DNA of 43,223 nt from Candidatus Nealsoniibacteriota bacterium (GTDB lineage: Bacteria; Planctomycetota; Planctomycetia; Pirellulales; Thermoguttaceae). Positions 1-8,725 of the stretch are shown one piece after another. Each line of letters starts with the position of its first letter. Positions within the stretch are counted from its first letter, which is position 1. The notes below the pieces were generated by a model. It saw only the letters and a program-made list of their open reading frames with translations, was not told where the DNA came from and did not search any database. The stretch spans positions 1 through 43,223 of the forward strand of contig JABMRB010000858.1 of assembly GCA_013202865.1 (NCBI GenBank), given 5' to 3'. Made by a program: the position numbers and the translations under genes.

Positions 1-388
1 CGAGGAAGACGTCGTAGTTCGTCCCCGGATCCAGGCCCGTGGCCGTGGTGGTCAGCACCGGAGCAGGAGTCCCCGGATCGTTAGAGTAGAACGAGGCGCC
101 GCCGGGCAACCCGGCCGCATCGATCCCCCCGTTGCCCCAGGCGCCCGGATTGTTGTAAGTCCAAAAGCCGTCGTCGATCCACATGCCGTCATGCGTTCCA
201 CTGACGGCCGGATCCTTGATGTAGTCGTCAACGGACAGGGTTAGTTTGTTGATCGTCGTTCCACCGACGCCGTACGTGGCGTCGGCGTAGATCGACCCCG
301 CCGGCAAGGCATCAAGAATGCTCTGCGCCGAAGCCGGGGCCGCGGCCATCGAGCCAAGTACCACACATGCTGCAATCAAGTTTCTCAT
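1..388 (-). CDS. secreted protein, N-terminal part only (runs off window edge)
   Basis: Minus-strand frame reads MRNLIAACVVLGSMAAAPASAQSILDALPAGSIYADATYGVGGTTINKLTLSVDD...; signal peptide; GGAG just upstream of ATG at 388; truncated by window start so absent from the ORF track. Confidence 0.7.
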   Translation of the reverse strand, partial: MRNLIAACVVLGSMAAAPASAQSILDALPAGSIYADATYGVGGTTINKLTLSVDDYIKDPAVSGTHDGMWIDDGFWTYNNPGAWGNGGIDAAGLPGGASFYSNDPGTPAPVLTTTATGLDPGTNYDVFL

Positions 389-705
389 TGCTACGTCTCC
401 TTGAAAATGGAAAAAACGTTAGGGGGAGAATTGTGCGAATCGAGTCGTTCGTTGTCGGTTCCCCGCGCCGAGATCTCCTCGGAAGCCCTTGTCCGCCACA
501 ACAACGCGCCCTTCTCAGGGCTCGGCAATGCGCAGCAGACAGAAGATTCGACTAGGGGCCGGTGGCCAACGAGAGATCGCGGGAACAGACGACAATGTCA
601 GGAACCAATACCGTCCCGGCTGCTACGCAGCCGACGACCCGCATCGCTTGGCAACGAACTCTTGCCTCGTTCAGAAAAAAGCATCCTGATTCAACTCTAA
701 CCAAT

Positions 706-748
706 AATATAACCGACCGTTTGAGAAGAAGAAACCAGAATCGCGTCC
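706..748 (-). promoter_or_regulatory. candidate promoter/operator copy E (CGGACGCGATTCTGGTT-N21-TATATT)
   Basis: AACCAGAATCGCGTCC at 733-748 and AATATA at 706-711, i.e. on the minus strand CTGGTT-N21-TATATT; same architecture as copies at 7827, 13779, 25036 and 30417. Weakest copy. Confidence 0.4.
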
Positions 749-881
749 GTTTATTGCCGTAATATCGTATACCCCCCTGCGGGGGGCGGCTTGTGCGTTG
801 CCGTGTGCAAGGGCACGGTTTCTGCGTATAATCGAGCCCGACTCGAAAACAACACCGCGTCTTCCTTGCCGACGATCTACC

Positions 882-2093
882 ATGAACCGCCGTTACCGCG
901 CATCCCGAAAGTCGTATCCCGAAGTGGCCGTGTTCGTCTCGTCGGCCGGCGTCTACGGACGTCGCCTGCTGGCAGGAGTCGCCGACTACATCGACCGTCA
1001 CGGACGGTGGTCCGTTTTTATCGATTCCTACGCGGCCGGACGCTTCGACAGCAAGTGGCTTCGCCGCTGGCAGGGCGACGGCGTGCTGGCTTTCATCGAG
1101 AACCGCCAGGACGCCCAGCGGTTGAAACGGCTGAAGATCCCGATCGTCGAAACCTACGGGCATTTGCGCGACCTGGGCCTGCCCCAGTTCGGCAACGACG
1201 AACACGCCATTGGCCGCGTGGCGGCCGAACATCTGCTCGAGCGCCGGTTCCGGAAGTTCGCCTTTTGCGGGTACCGCAACCAACCGTGGTCGCGGCGCCG
1301 ACACGAGGGCTTTGCCGAAGCGATTCAGCAGGCCGGGTTCTCCTGCACCCGTCACCTTACGGATCGCAAGCACAAGACCTTGCTCGATTGGCAGCGGGCT
1401 CGGCAGAAGCTTGTCGAGTGGCTCACCGAGATGCCTAAACCGCTTGCCGTGATGGCCTGTTCCGACCGTTGCGCCCAGCGCGTCCTCGATGCGTGTCGCC
1501 GGATCGAGCTGGCCGTGCCGGAAGAAGTGGCCGTCATCGGCGTGGACAACGACGAGACGCTGTGCCGGCTGTCCGACCCCTCGCTGAGCAGCGTGGCCGA
1601 CGATCCGCAACGGATCGGCTACGAGGCGGCCCGCCTGCTGGACGACCTGATCTCGGGCAAACGGCGGACGCGAGACTGCTTGCGGCCGAGGCTGTTTCCG
1701 CCTCGCGGCGTGGTCTCGTGCCGATCGACCGAGATCACGGTCGTCGACGACCCGGTCGTCGCCGAAGCGCTTACGGTGATCCACCGGCGCGCCCGGGAAA
1801 ACGTCACGGTCAAAGACGTGCTCCACGAGGTTGCCGTGTCGCGCAGCATCCTTTACGAACGCTTCAACAAAGCATTGGGGCGCTCGCCGCACGAGCACAT
1901 CATGCTCGTCCGCCTGCGGCGGGTGCAGGAGTTGCTCTTGCACACCTCCTGGCCGCTGCAGACGATTGCCCAAGAGACGGGTTTCGAGTACGCAGACTAC
2001 ATGGGGCGCGTTTTTCGCAAGCGTTTCGGCCTCACCCCCGGCCAATACCGTAGCCGCAACCGGCCCGCGGACGCAGATTCGGTGGGACCGTGA
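882..2093 (+). CDS. XylR-type transcriptional regulator (LacI-like sensor domain + C-terminal AraC HTH)
   Basis: ATG at 882 (MNRRYRASRKSYPEVAVFVSSAGVYGRRLL...); LacI-like GVDNDETLCRLSDPSLSSV; AraC-type C-terminus LLHTSWPLQTIAQETGFEYADYMGRVFRKRFGLTPGQYR. Confidence 0.88.
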   Translation: MNRRYRASRKSYPEVAVFVSSAGVYGRRLLAGVADYIDRHGRWSVFIDSYAAGRFDSKWLRRWQGDGVLAFIENRQDAQRLKRLKIPIVETYGHLRDLGLPQFGNDEHAIGRVAAEHLLERRFRKFAFCGYRNQPWSRRRHEGFAEAIQQAGFSCTRHLTDRKHKTLLDWQRARQKLVEWLTEMPKPLAVMACSDRCAQRVLDACRRIELAVPEEVAVIGVDNDETLCRLSDPSLSSVADDPQRIGYEAARLLDDLISGKRRTRDCLRPRLFPPRGVVSCRSTEITVVDDPVVAEALTVIHRRARENVTVKDVLHEVAVSRSILYERFNKALGRSPHEHIMLVRLRRVQELLLHTSWPLQTIAQETGFEYADYMGRVFRKRFGLTPGQYRSRNRPADADSVGP

Positions 2094-2176
2094 ATTGTAC
2101 GACGAAGCTCCGCCGGGAAATGGTTCAACCTCCCGTCTCGCGATCGAGCGGTTCGAGAATCGAAAGGAGCATTACG

Positions 2177-3619
2177 TTGCTCAAGCAAGCCGTGCCTGTT
2201 CTTCTGACTCTTGTCATTGTGCCATGCGTCGTCTGGACTGCCACGGCGGGTCGCGCCGATGCGCAGTACATGTTCGACGACATGAAAACTCACATGCCGA
2301 CCGGCACGCTCCATTTTGCCGACGACGGCGCGAGTTCCGCGATCAACGGGATCAATCGCCCGCCGGCGGTCTGTTTCAAGAACAAGACCTACGTCACGTA
2401 CCAAGGCGTGAACAACGCGCCGATGATTACGGTCTACGATCATGCCGCGAAGCAATGGGGGCCGCTGCTGAAGGCGGGGGCCAGTCCGCTTGGCGATACA
2501 GATACTCATGGCGCACCCTCAATGTTGATCGACAAGGAGGGCTATGTCCACCTCTTCTTCGGTTCCCACGGCGGCAAGCAGATGTACGTCAAGTCGCGCA
2601 ATCCGGAGGATATTACCGACTGGGTCGAAATGCCCCCGATCGTCGGCAACATGACCTATCCCAATGCCGTCGCTTTGGAATCGGGCGAGTTGGTGATGAT
2701 CGGCCGCACCGGGGGCGGACACGCGTCGCCCTGGGGGGAGATGTCCTCCCGAGACGGCGGTGCGACCTGGAGCGCCCCGAAGTCGATCGTCGACTACCGC
2801 CCGCATGGGATCTACGGCGCTACGACCGCCGGCACCGACGGCAAGACCCTCCATTTCGGCTGGTGTTTCCAGAACAAGCGCCTCACGGATAAGCACGCCT
2901 TTATGGACGTCATGCGAAAGAAGCAAAACTGGTGGACCGGCGTCTGGGACGAACGTCACCACGTGTTTTACGCCATGCGCGATGAGAAGGGCGTTTGGCG
3001 AAACGTCGAAGGACGAGCACTGAAGACGCCGATCGGCTTAGAGCAATCCTTTGAGCAGTGTCTCGTCTATCGCGGCGATTGGCCCGAGCACGGCCAGCAC
3101 CCGATTGTGGAGGTCGATTCGAACGATCGTCCTTGCCTGACGTTCGTCAATGGTCGTTTACCGGACGACCGCAAGCTCTGGACCGCCGATACGGTGGATT
3201 ATGACCAGAAGTTCGCAAGCTTTGACGGCACGAAATGGAACGTCTCCTCGATCACGCAGACCGATTCGATGTGGGATATGGGCCAGGCCGTCTTCTTCGG
3301 ACCCGAAAAGGGCCAGATCGACGTTTACCTCGTTGCGGGAGGTTCGAGGATCGACGGCAGAATCACGACCTACGGCCGCTGGGGCGGCGATATTCAACTC
3401 TGGCGGAGCTTGGACGACGGCAAGACGTGGAAGAAGCAGGCCGACGTCCACACTTTCCTGAGATCCGGACGGCTATTCAACTACCCGACGCGCGTTGTAA
3501 ACCATCATCCGGACGGAAGAATCGTCTTCGTGAACTTCACAACCGATCAAGGCTATCGCTCGAACGATTTTCGCCACAACGTTTATCTCTATGGCGATTC
3601 CGGCTTCTGCCGCAAATAG
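2177..3619 (+). CDS. BNR-4 repeat-containing secreted protein (sialidase-like propeller)
   Basis: Track ORF starts at a GTG (2090), but AAGGAG precedes an in-frame TTG at 2177 giving signal peptide LKQAVPVLLTLVIVPCVVWTATAGRADA; body has SxDGGxTW / LDDGKTW BNR motifs. Confidence 0.75.
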   Translation: MLKQAVPVLLTLVIVPCVVWTATAGRADAQYMFDDMKTHMPTGTLHFADDGASSAINGINRPPAVCFKNKTYVTYQGVNNAPMITVYDHAAKQWGPLLKAGASPLGDTDTHGAPSMLIDKEGYVHLFFGSHGGKQMYVKSRNPEDITDWVEMPPIVGNMTYPNAVALESGELVMIGRTGGGHASPWGEMSSRDGGATWSAPKSIVDYRPHGIYGATTAGTDGKTLHFGWCFQNKRLTDKHAFMDVMRKKQNWWTGVWDERHHVFYAMRDEKGVWRNVEGRALKTPIGLEQSFEQCLVYRGDWPEHGQHPIVEVDSNDRPCLTFVNGRLPDDRKLWTADTVDYDQKFASFDGTKWNVSSITQTDSMWDMGQAVFFGPEKGQIDVYLVAGGSRIDGRITTYGRWGGDIQLWRSLDDGKTWKKQADVHTFLRSGRLFNYPTRVVNHHPDGRIVFVNFTTDQGYRSNDFRHNVYLYGDSGFCRK

Positions 3620-6600
3620 GAAGGTTGCGGGCGATCGGTGACCCCGCGTGTGGTTGGCACGTGCCAGAACGTCTTGAAGTAGGCTTTGTCGGCGGCGTAA
3701 ACGTCGATCGGGTCCTTGGCCAAATCGAATGAGGCCGGCAGCACGCCGCAACGTTTCATCTCGCGGACGTAGTGGTGATTGGGCTTGAAGCCCGGCATGT
3801 CGAATCGCTTGATCTCGTTAAGCCTTGCCCGGGCCGCCTGGAGATGGACGAGGATCGTCCGGTAATCGGCGTCGTCGGGGTCGTCGAAGACGATCGGGTG
3901 ATGGATGGCGCCCGGGCGCTGGCCGCGGTTTTCGGCGACCTCTTTCGGCTCGGAGATTTCTGAGACCGGCAGTCCGTCGGCGTATCCGCCGGCCCGTTTT
4001 GAGAGGGCCGTCATGAGGAACAACGATTTCTCCGGTCGACTCAGGTTGAACACGCGATGCCGCGAATAGCGGCTCAGCGGCCGCCGCCAGGAGAGAAAAT
4101 CGTAATAGCTGTCCAGTGGAATGCCGGCCGTGACGTGATAGGGCAATTGCTTATTGGAGTGGCACGCGCCGCAACGCCGCGTGACGGCCTCCACGGCCGG
4201 ACCGGTCGAAGGCCAATCGTCGGCCAACTCGCGACTGAACTCGTGGTGCGCCCAGTCGCCGCCGACCTGGCCCGTGCCGTAGGCGGCGTAGGTGCCCGGG
4301 TACGTCGCTCCCACGTCGATCCAGAGCCGAACCAGCTTCTTTTCGTGCGGCGTGAGTTGCACGTCGTAGTGGCTCGGCTCGATCATCTTCATCAGCGGCG
4401 AGGCGGAACTGTAGGTCACGTAGGGCCGGTCGTTGCCGTACTGCCGACCCGAGTCGTTACGCGGAACGCCCTGCGTGTCCTTGATTTGCCAATTCAGGTA
4501 GAGCGAGTAATAACTCAGCGAAAAAACGGGCCCCCGATCGCCGCTGAGCACGATGGTTCCCGCGGGCTTGTCCGGGTTGTGGCACTTGACGCAATGGCGG
4601 TCGAAGATCGGCTGGATGTCGCGTGGAAAGTCCATGATTGGCGACACGTCGGCGATCGGCCTGATCTTGCTCGGCTCGCGGCTCATGGCCATCTGGCCGG
4701 TTCCGGGGCGCTGGCTAGGTGTCTGCTGACGCGGTTCATGGCAGCCGACGCAACTGAGCTTCTCGCCCGGCTGTAGTGTGACGAAGCTGCGCATCTGTTT
4801 GATCGACTTGCCGTTTTCGTCCAGCAGGGCGAAGTAGACGCTTCGCAAGGGCGGGACCTCGAAACAGGCCGACCCGTCGGTTTCGACCGGCACCGTGCCA
4901 AGGATTCGCTTGATGGTCGAGGTCACGCCGTGTCCGATCGGCTGCGACCCGCCGCCGGTGAAGTTGGCCGGCTTGGGCAGGTCTTCCATGACCAGCAGTT
5001 GCTTGACGGCCCCGCGCTGGACGCCAGCCATCTTCCGGCCCTCGTAGACGTCGCTGAGGAACACGGTGGCCGAATCCTGGGCCAGGTCGATTCGCGGCGA
5101 GAGGATCTGCTCGCGCGGTCGGCGGATGACGGGTCGCGGCTCTTGCACCGGATGGCCTTGGGCCGTGTAAAACGCCGAGGTTTCTCCGCGGCCGTTCATC
5201 AGGCCAATCGTATGGTCGTCGACGACCACCAGAAACGCGTCGGCCGAGAGCGGATAGGGATCGCGGTAGTTCTTGCCCCCGGTAATGTTTCGCATCGATG
5301 AAGTTTGGTTCGGTCCGTGCCGACCGGTGGCCACGGCGACGTGGCCAGCGTGTTCGTTCTGGCCATGGTGCGGGCTGTTGATCAACACGATCTGATCCGT
5401 GCCGGGGATCGGTCGGCCGTCGATGAACACGCCACCGGGGATCTGGTTGCCGTAATAGACCATTTGCCCGGTCCCGTCCGGGTTCATCGTCCACAGGTGG
5501 TGGAAGGTGACCGTATCGCGATTGACGTATTCCCAACGCGTATAAAGGACTCGTCCGTCGGGCAATACGGCCGGCGTGTTCTCGGTGAACGAACCGGACG
5601 AAAGCATGCGAATGTTCTTACCGTCGGAGTCGCAACGGTAGAGCACGGCCGTTTCGGCGTACCAGCAGCCGATCCAGCGATGGCATCGGGTCGAGCAGAA
5701 GACGATGTCGCCGTCGGGCAAGTAAGTCGGCTCGACGTCGTCGTCCGGCCCGTCGGTCAACTGCCGCAAGCCCGTGCCATCGCTGCCAATTTCATACAAG
5801 TGATAGCGATGCGTGCCGCCCTTGCGATAGGACAAAAGGATTTTCTGGGCGTCGTAGTGGACCTGCGGATCGCGGACCGCCCCGCCCGGGTCGTCGATCA
5901 GATCGGTCACCTTACCGGTGCGGAAGTTGAGCTTGGTCAGCCGCGTGCCGTCTTCCCCATAGAACCAGACGCTCGGATCGACGCACGAGTAGCCGAAGTT
6001 GGCGTAGTAATGGTTGGCCGTATCCCGACCGTGTCCCCGTTGGGCGAAAACGATCTCTTCGACGCTCAGTTCTTTCAAACGCTCGACCGCCGGCGGCTTT
6101 TGAGCCAACATGGCGTCGACTTGGGCCTGACGCTCTTGTGCCTGACGGGTTCTTCGGGCGAGGTGGGCCGCCTTCACTGCCTCCGCGCGGGCCGGCGCGT
6201 TGTATCGGGCTTGGACCTCTTTGGCCGAAAGGGCCCGATTCCAAATCGAGATTTCGTCGACGTACCCGCGAAAACGGAAGGCGTCATTCGCGTGCTTCGT
6301 GGCCGAGTCGCCGATCCCCAGGGCGTCGTCCGGTTCGCCGATGGTGCCGTCGAAGGTGGCCGTTCGGGTCAGATTCCCGTCCAAGTAGACGGCAAGCTTG
6401 CTAATGCTCGGGCTGTGTTCGTTACGTTCGGCCACGCCCACGAGGTGATGCATCTGGCCGACGGCGACCGAGCCGCCTTCGCAGAAGAGGTAGGTTCCGT
6501 CACTCTGGCCATGGCCGAGGCTGAGCAAGGTTTTGTTCAGTGCAAGCTGATACGAATAGGCCGGCCCGCCGCCCCATTTCATCACCAGCCGAGTCCATCC

Positions 6601-6933
6601 TCCGATCTGGGTGGGATAGACCCAGGCTTCGATCGTATAGCTGGGTCCCAGTTGTACGTCGGAGGAGCCTTCGTTGGACAGATACTGCGCATCGCCCGGC
6701 TCGACGCCCAAGGCGATCGCCCTGTCGAGGACACCCGGCAGTTCGTCGGCCGAGACGTACCGCGCCGCACCGCCGACGACATTCAAGTCGTCGCGCACTT
6801 CACCAGCCCGGTCGGCCGTCGAGCCGTTGAAATCCCAGTGGGCTACCAGCGCCTTCTCCGAAGGGACCTCGGTCCCGGTCGTCGACGCGGCACACAGGAC
6901 AACGAGCCAACACGTGGGAAACAGTTTCTTCAT
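3589..6933 (-). CDS. LamG + PD40 (TolB-like) + hydrazine-synthase-alpha-like multiheme cytochrome c protein
   Basis: N-terminal signal peptide and LamG (LVAHWDFNGSTADRAG...), PD40-type repeats, conserved VPVETDGSACFEVPPLRSVYFALLDENG...; three CxxCH motifs (CVGCHE, CVKCHN, CGACHS). Confidence 0.8.
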   Translation of the reverse strand: MKKLFPTCWLVVLCAASTTGTEVPSEKALVAHWDFNGSTADRAGEVRDDLNVVGGAARYVSADELPGVLDRAIALGVEPGDAQYLSNEGSSDVQLGPSYTIEAWVYPTQIGGWTRLVMKWGGGPAYSYQLALNKTLLSLGHGQSDGTYLFCEGGSVAVGQMHHLVGVAERNEHSPSISKLAVYLDGNLTRTATFDGTIGEPDDALGIGDSATKHANDAFRFRGYVDEISIWNRALSAKEVQARYNAPARAEAVKAAHLARRTRQAQERQAQVDAMLAQKPPAVERLKELSVEEIVFAQRGHGRDTANHYYANFGYSCVDPSVWFYGEDGTRLTKLNFRTGKVTDLIDDPGGAVRDPQVHYDAQKILLSYRKGGTHRYHLYEIGSDGTGLRQLTDGPDDDVEPTYLPDGDIVFCSTRCHRWIGCWYAETAVLYRCDSDGKNIRMLSSGSFTENTPAVLPDGRVLYTRWEYVNRDTVTFHHLWTMNPDGTGQMVYYGNQIPGGVFIDGRPIPGTDQIVLINSPHHGQNEHAGHVAVATGRHGPNQTSSMRNITGGKNYRDPYPLSADAFLVVVDDHTIGLMNGRGETSAFYTAQGHPVQEPRPVIRRPREQILSPRIDLAQDSATVFLSDVYEGRKMAGVQRGAVKQLLVMEDLPKPANFTGGGSQPIGHGVTSTIKRILGTVPVETDGSACFEVPPLRSVYFALLDENGKSIKQMRSFVTLQPGEKLSCVGCHEPRQQTPSQRPGTGQMAMSREPSKIRPIADVSPIMDFPRDIQPIFDRHCVKCHNPDKPAGTIVLSGDRGPVFSLSYYSLYLNWQIKDTQGVPRNDSGRQYGNDRPYVTYSSASPLMKMIEPSHYDVQLTPHEKKLVRLWIDVGATYPGTYAAYGTGQVGGDWAHHEFSRELADDWPSTGPAVEAVTRRCGACHSNKQLPYHVTAGIPLDSYYDFLSWRRPLSRYSRHRVFNLSRPEKSLFLMTALSKRAGGYADGLPVSEISEPKEVAENRGQRPGAIHHPIVFDDPDDADYRTILVHLQAARARLNEIKRFDMPGFKPNHHYVREMKRCGVLPASFDLAKDPIDVYAADKAYFKTFWHVPTTRGVTDRPQPSYLRQKPESP

Positions 6934-6981
6934 GGAGTTGCCTTCCGATACGTGCCCGAATCACAAAAAGCTACTTGGTTC

Positions 6982-7770
6982 CTAATACTGCTTCAAGTAA
7001 CCGCCGTCCATGGCGATGGAAGTTCCGTTGAAGAACTCTCCGCGCGGGGAGGCCAGAAATGCAACAAAGGCGCCCAAGTCTTCCGGCTTGCCGAACTTGG
7101 CTGCCGGCGATAGTTTCTTCCAGTTGTCGAGGACCTGTTCGGTGGAAACGCCCTCCTCTTCCGCGTACTTTCCTGCCAGGTCCGTTACCAACGGCGTGTC
7201 GAAGTAGCCGGGGCAGAGCACGTTGGCCGTGACGCCGTCGGCGGCGGCTTCGGTGGCGATGCACTTCGAGAAACCGTTGATGCCCGTGCGAAGCGTGCTT
7301 TGCACGACCGACGATTCTTCCGGCTGCAATCCGGTTGCCGAGCCGATGTAGATCAGACGACCATAGTCGCGCTCTCTCATGCCGGGCAATAGGCCGCGGG
7401 TCAAGCTAATGGCCGGCCGCAGGATCAGGTCGATGCCCTCCTCCCAATGTTCGTCCGTTGCTCGGGTAAACGGGAACGTCGGCGGGTGGCCCGTGCTGAG
7501 CACGAGAATATCGACTGCTCCCAGCACGGCCTCGGCACGATCCAGCAATTCGCCGACTTCTTGCCGATTTCGCAGGTCGGCCGCAACGCCCGTGACTTGG
7601 CTGCCCGTCTCCTGGGCAATCTGCTCGGCGGCATTGTTGGCTCGATCGGCATCGCGGGAGCAGAGGACAACTCGAACACCCTCAGCAGCAAGCTCTTTGG
7701 CACAAGCAAAGCCCAAGCCGTAGCTTGCGCCGGTTACCAGGGCTGTTTTTCCGTTTAGTCCCAACTCCAT
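6982..7770 (-). CDS. SDR family NAD(P)-dependent oxidoreductase
   Basis: KTALVTGASYGLGFACAKELA Rossmann motif; C-terminal FNGTSIAMDGGYLKQY. Confidence 0.9.
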   Translation of the reverse strand: MELGLNGKTALVTGASYGLGFACAKELAAEGVRVVLCSRDADRANNAAEQIAQETGSQVTGVAADLRNRQEVGELLDRAEAVLGAVDILVLSTGHPPTFPFTRATDEHWEEGIDLILRPAISLTRGLLPGMRERDYGRLIYIGSATGLQPEESSVVQSTLRTGINGFSKCIATEAAADGVTANVLCPGYFDTPLVTDLAGKYAEEEGVSTEQVLDNWKKLSPAAKFGKPEDLGAFVAFLASPRGEFFNGTSIAMDGGYLKQY

Positions 7771-7826
7771 GGTACCGCCTATCTGTCGATTTACGGGGCT
7801 CTCTACGGAGAAGTTGCATCGGCATC

Positions 7827-8015
7827 AGCATAGCACGTCAAGTATCTCGCTTGAACCGGAGGATCGTCTTTTCTCGCCGGAATTTCGTCCGGGCCATTGA
7901 GATCGGAAAAGCGGTCTTCTCCTCGCCTGTCGGGTGTCGCGGAATCGTCGGACGAACTTCCGGCGAGAAAAGGACGTTTTTCCGGTTGCCAATTCGAGCG
8001 ATGACGCGATATCTT
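7827..8015. promoter_or_regulatory. bidirectional inverted-repeat intergenic module, copy A
   Basis: Left arm 7854-7892 and right arm ~7949-7987 are near-perfect inverted repeats. Minus direction CCGGTT-N21-TATGCT; plus direction CCGGTT-N22-TATCTT. Homologous along its length to 25036-25225 in inverse orientation. Confidence 0.7.
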
Positions 8016-8071
8016 GTTATCGACGCTAGAAAAGACTCGCCAGCTATGTTAAGAGCAAAGGAGAGGCCAAC

Positions 8072-8725
8072 GTGTTTGAGCGAATCGTCGCGATGGCCAT
8101 TGGGATTTCCGCAGTTCAGGCGGCTTGGGCCGCATCGCCGGAGGACGAAAAGACTGCCCAAGCAGTGGTCGACCTGATGGTCAAGGTCAACCGCTATCAA
8201 CGAGAGCATCCCTGGAGGGAGACGGACCGCGGTTGGATCCGCGCCACCTATTACACGGGAGTCATGGGACTTTACCGGACAACGAAAGATCCGGCCGTGC
8301 TCGAGCAGGCGCTCGCCTGGGCCAATAAGCACGGATGGCAGGCCGGCAGAGAAAGTCACCTTGTCAACGCGAACACGTGCGGCCAGACATGGCTGGAACT
8401 CTACTTCCTCGATCCGCAGCCTAAGCGCATCAAGCACGCCCGGGCCTACGCCGATAAACGTATTGCACAGGTCGCTGCGGGCGAGGCGATCCAAAAGGGC
8501 TGGGACTACGTCGATACGCTCTACGTCGGTCCGCCGACCTGCGCTATGCTCGGCAAGGCTACCGGGGAGAAGAAGTATTACGACTACATGCACCAGACCT
8601 ACTGGGAAGTGGTCGACCATCTGTTCGACAAGGAGTACGGACTGTTCTATCGCGACAAGAAGTACTTCGATGCGAAGACGGACAGCGGAAAGAAAGTCTT
8701 CTGGTCCCAGGGCAACGAGCCATGA
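8072..8725 (+). pseudogene. GH105/GH88-type unsaturated glucuronyl/rhamnogalacturonyl hydrolase, 3'-truncated
   Basis: AAAGGAG RBS and GTG start; WIRATYYTGVMGLYRTTKDP..., ends KKVFWSQGNEP* exactly where family members continue FWSRGNGW.... Confidence 0.7.

Noticed and set aside
772-786. CCCCCC-TGC-GGGGGG hairpin near the regulator gene
   Set aside because: Perfect but very short low-complexity palindrome; no independent support for function.
552-2045. 497-aa minus-strand ORF
   Set aside because: Antisense shadow of the convincing XylR/AraC regulator; composition typical of GC-rich shadow frames.
5305-7113. 602-aa plus-strand ORF
   Set aside because: Antisense to the LamG/cytochrome gene and SDR; no recognisable motif.
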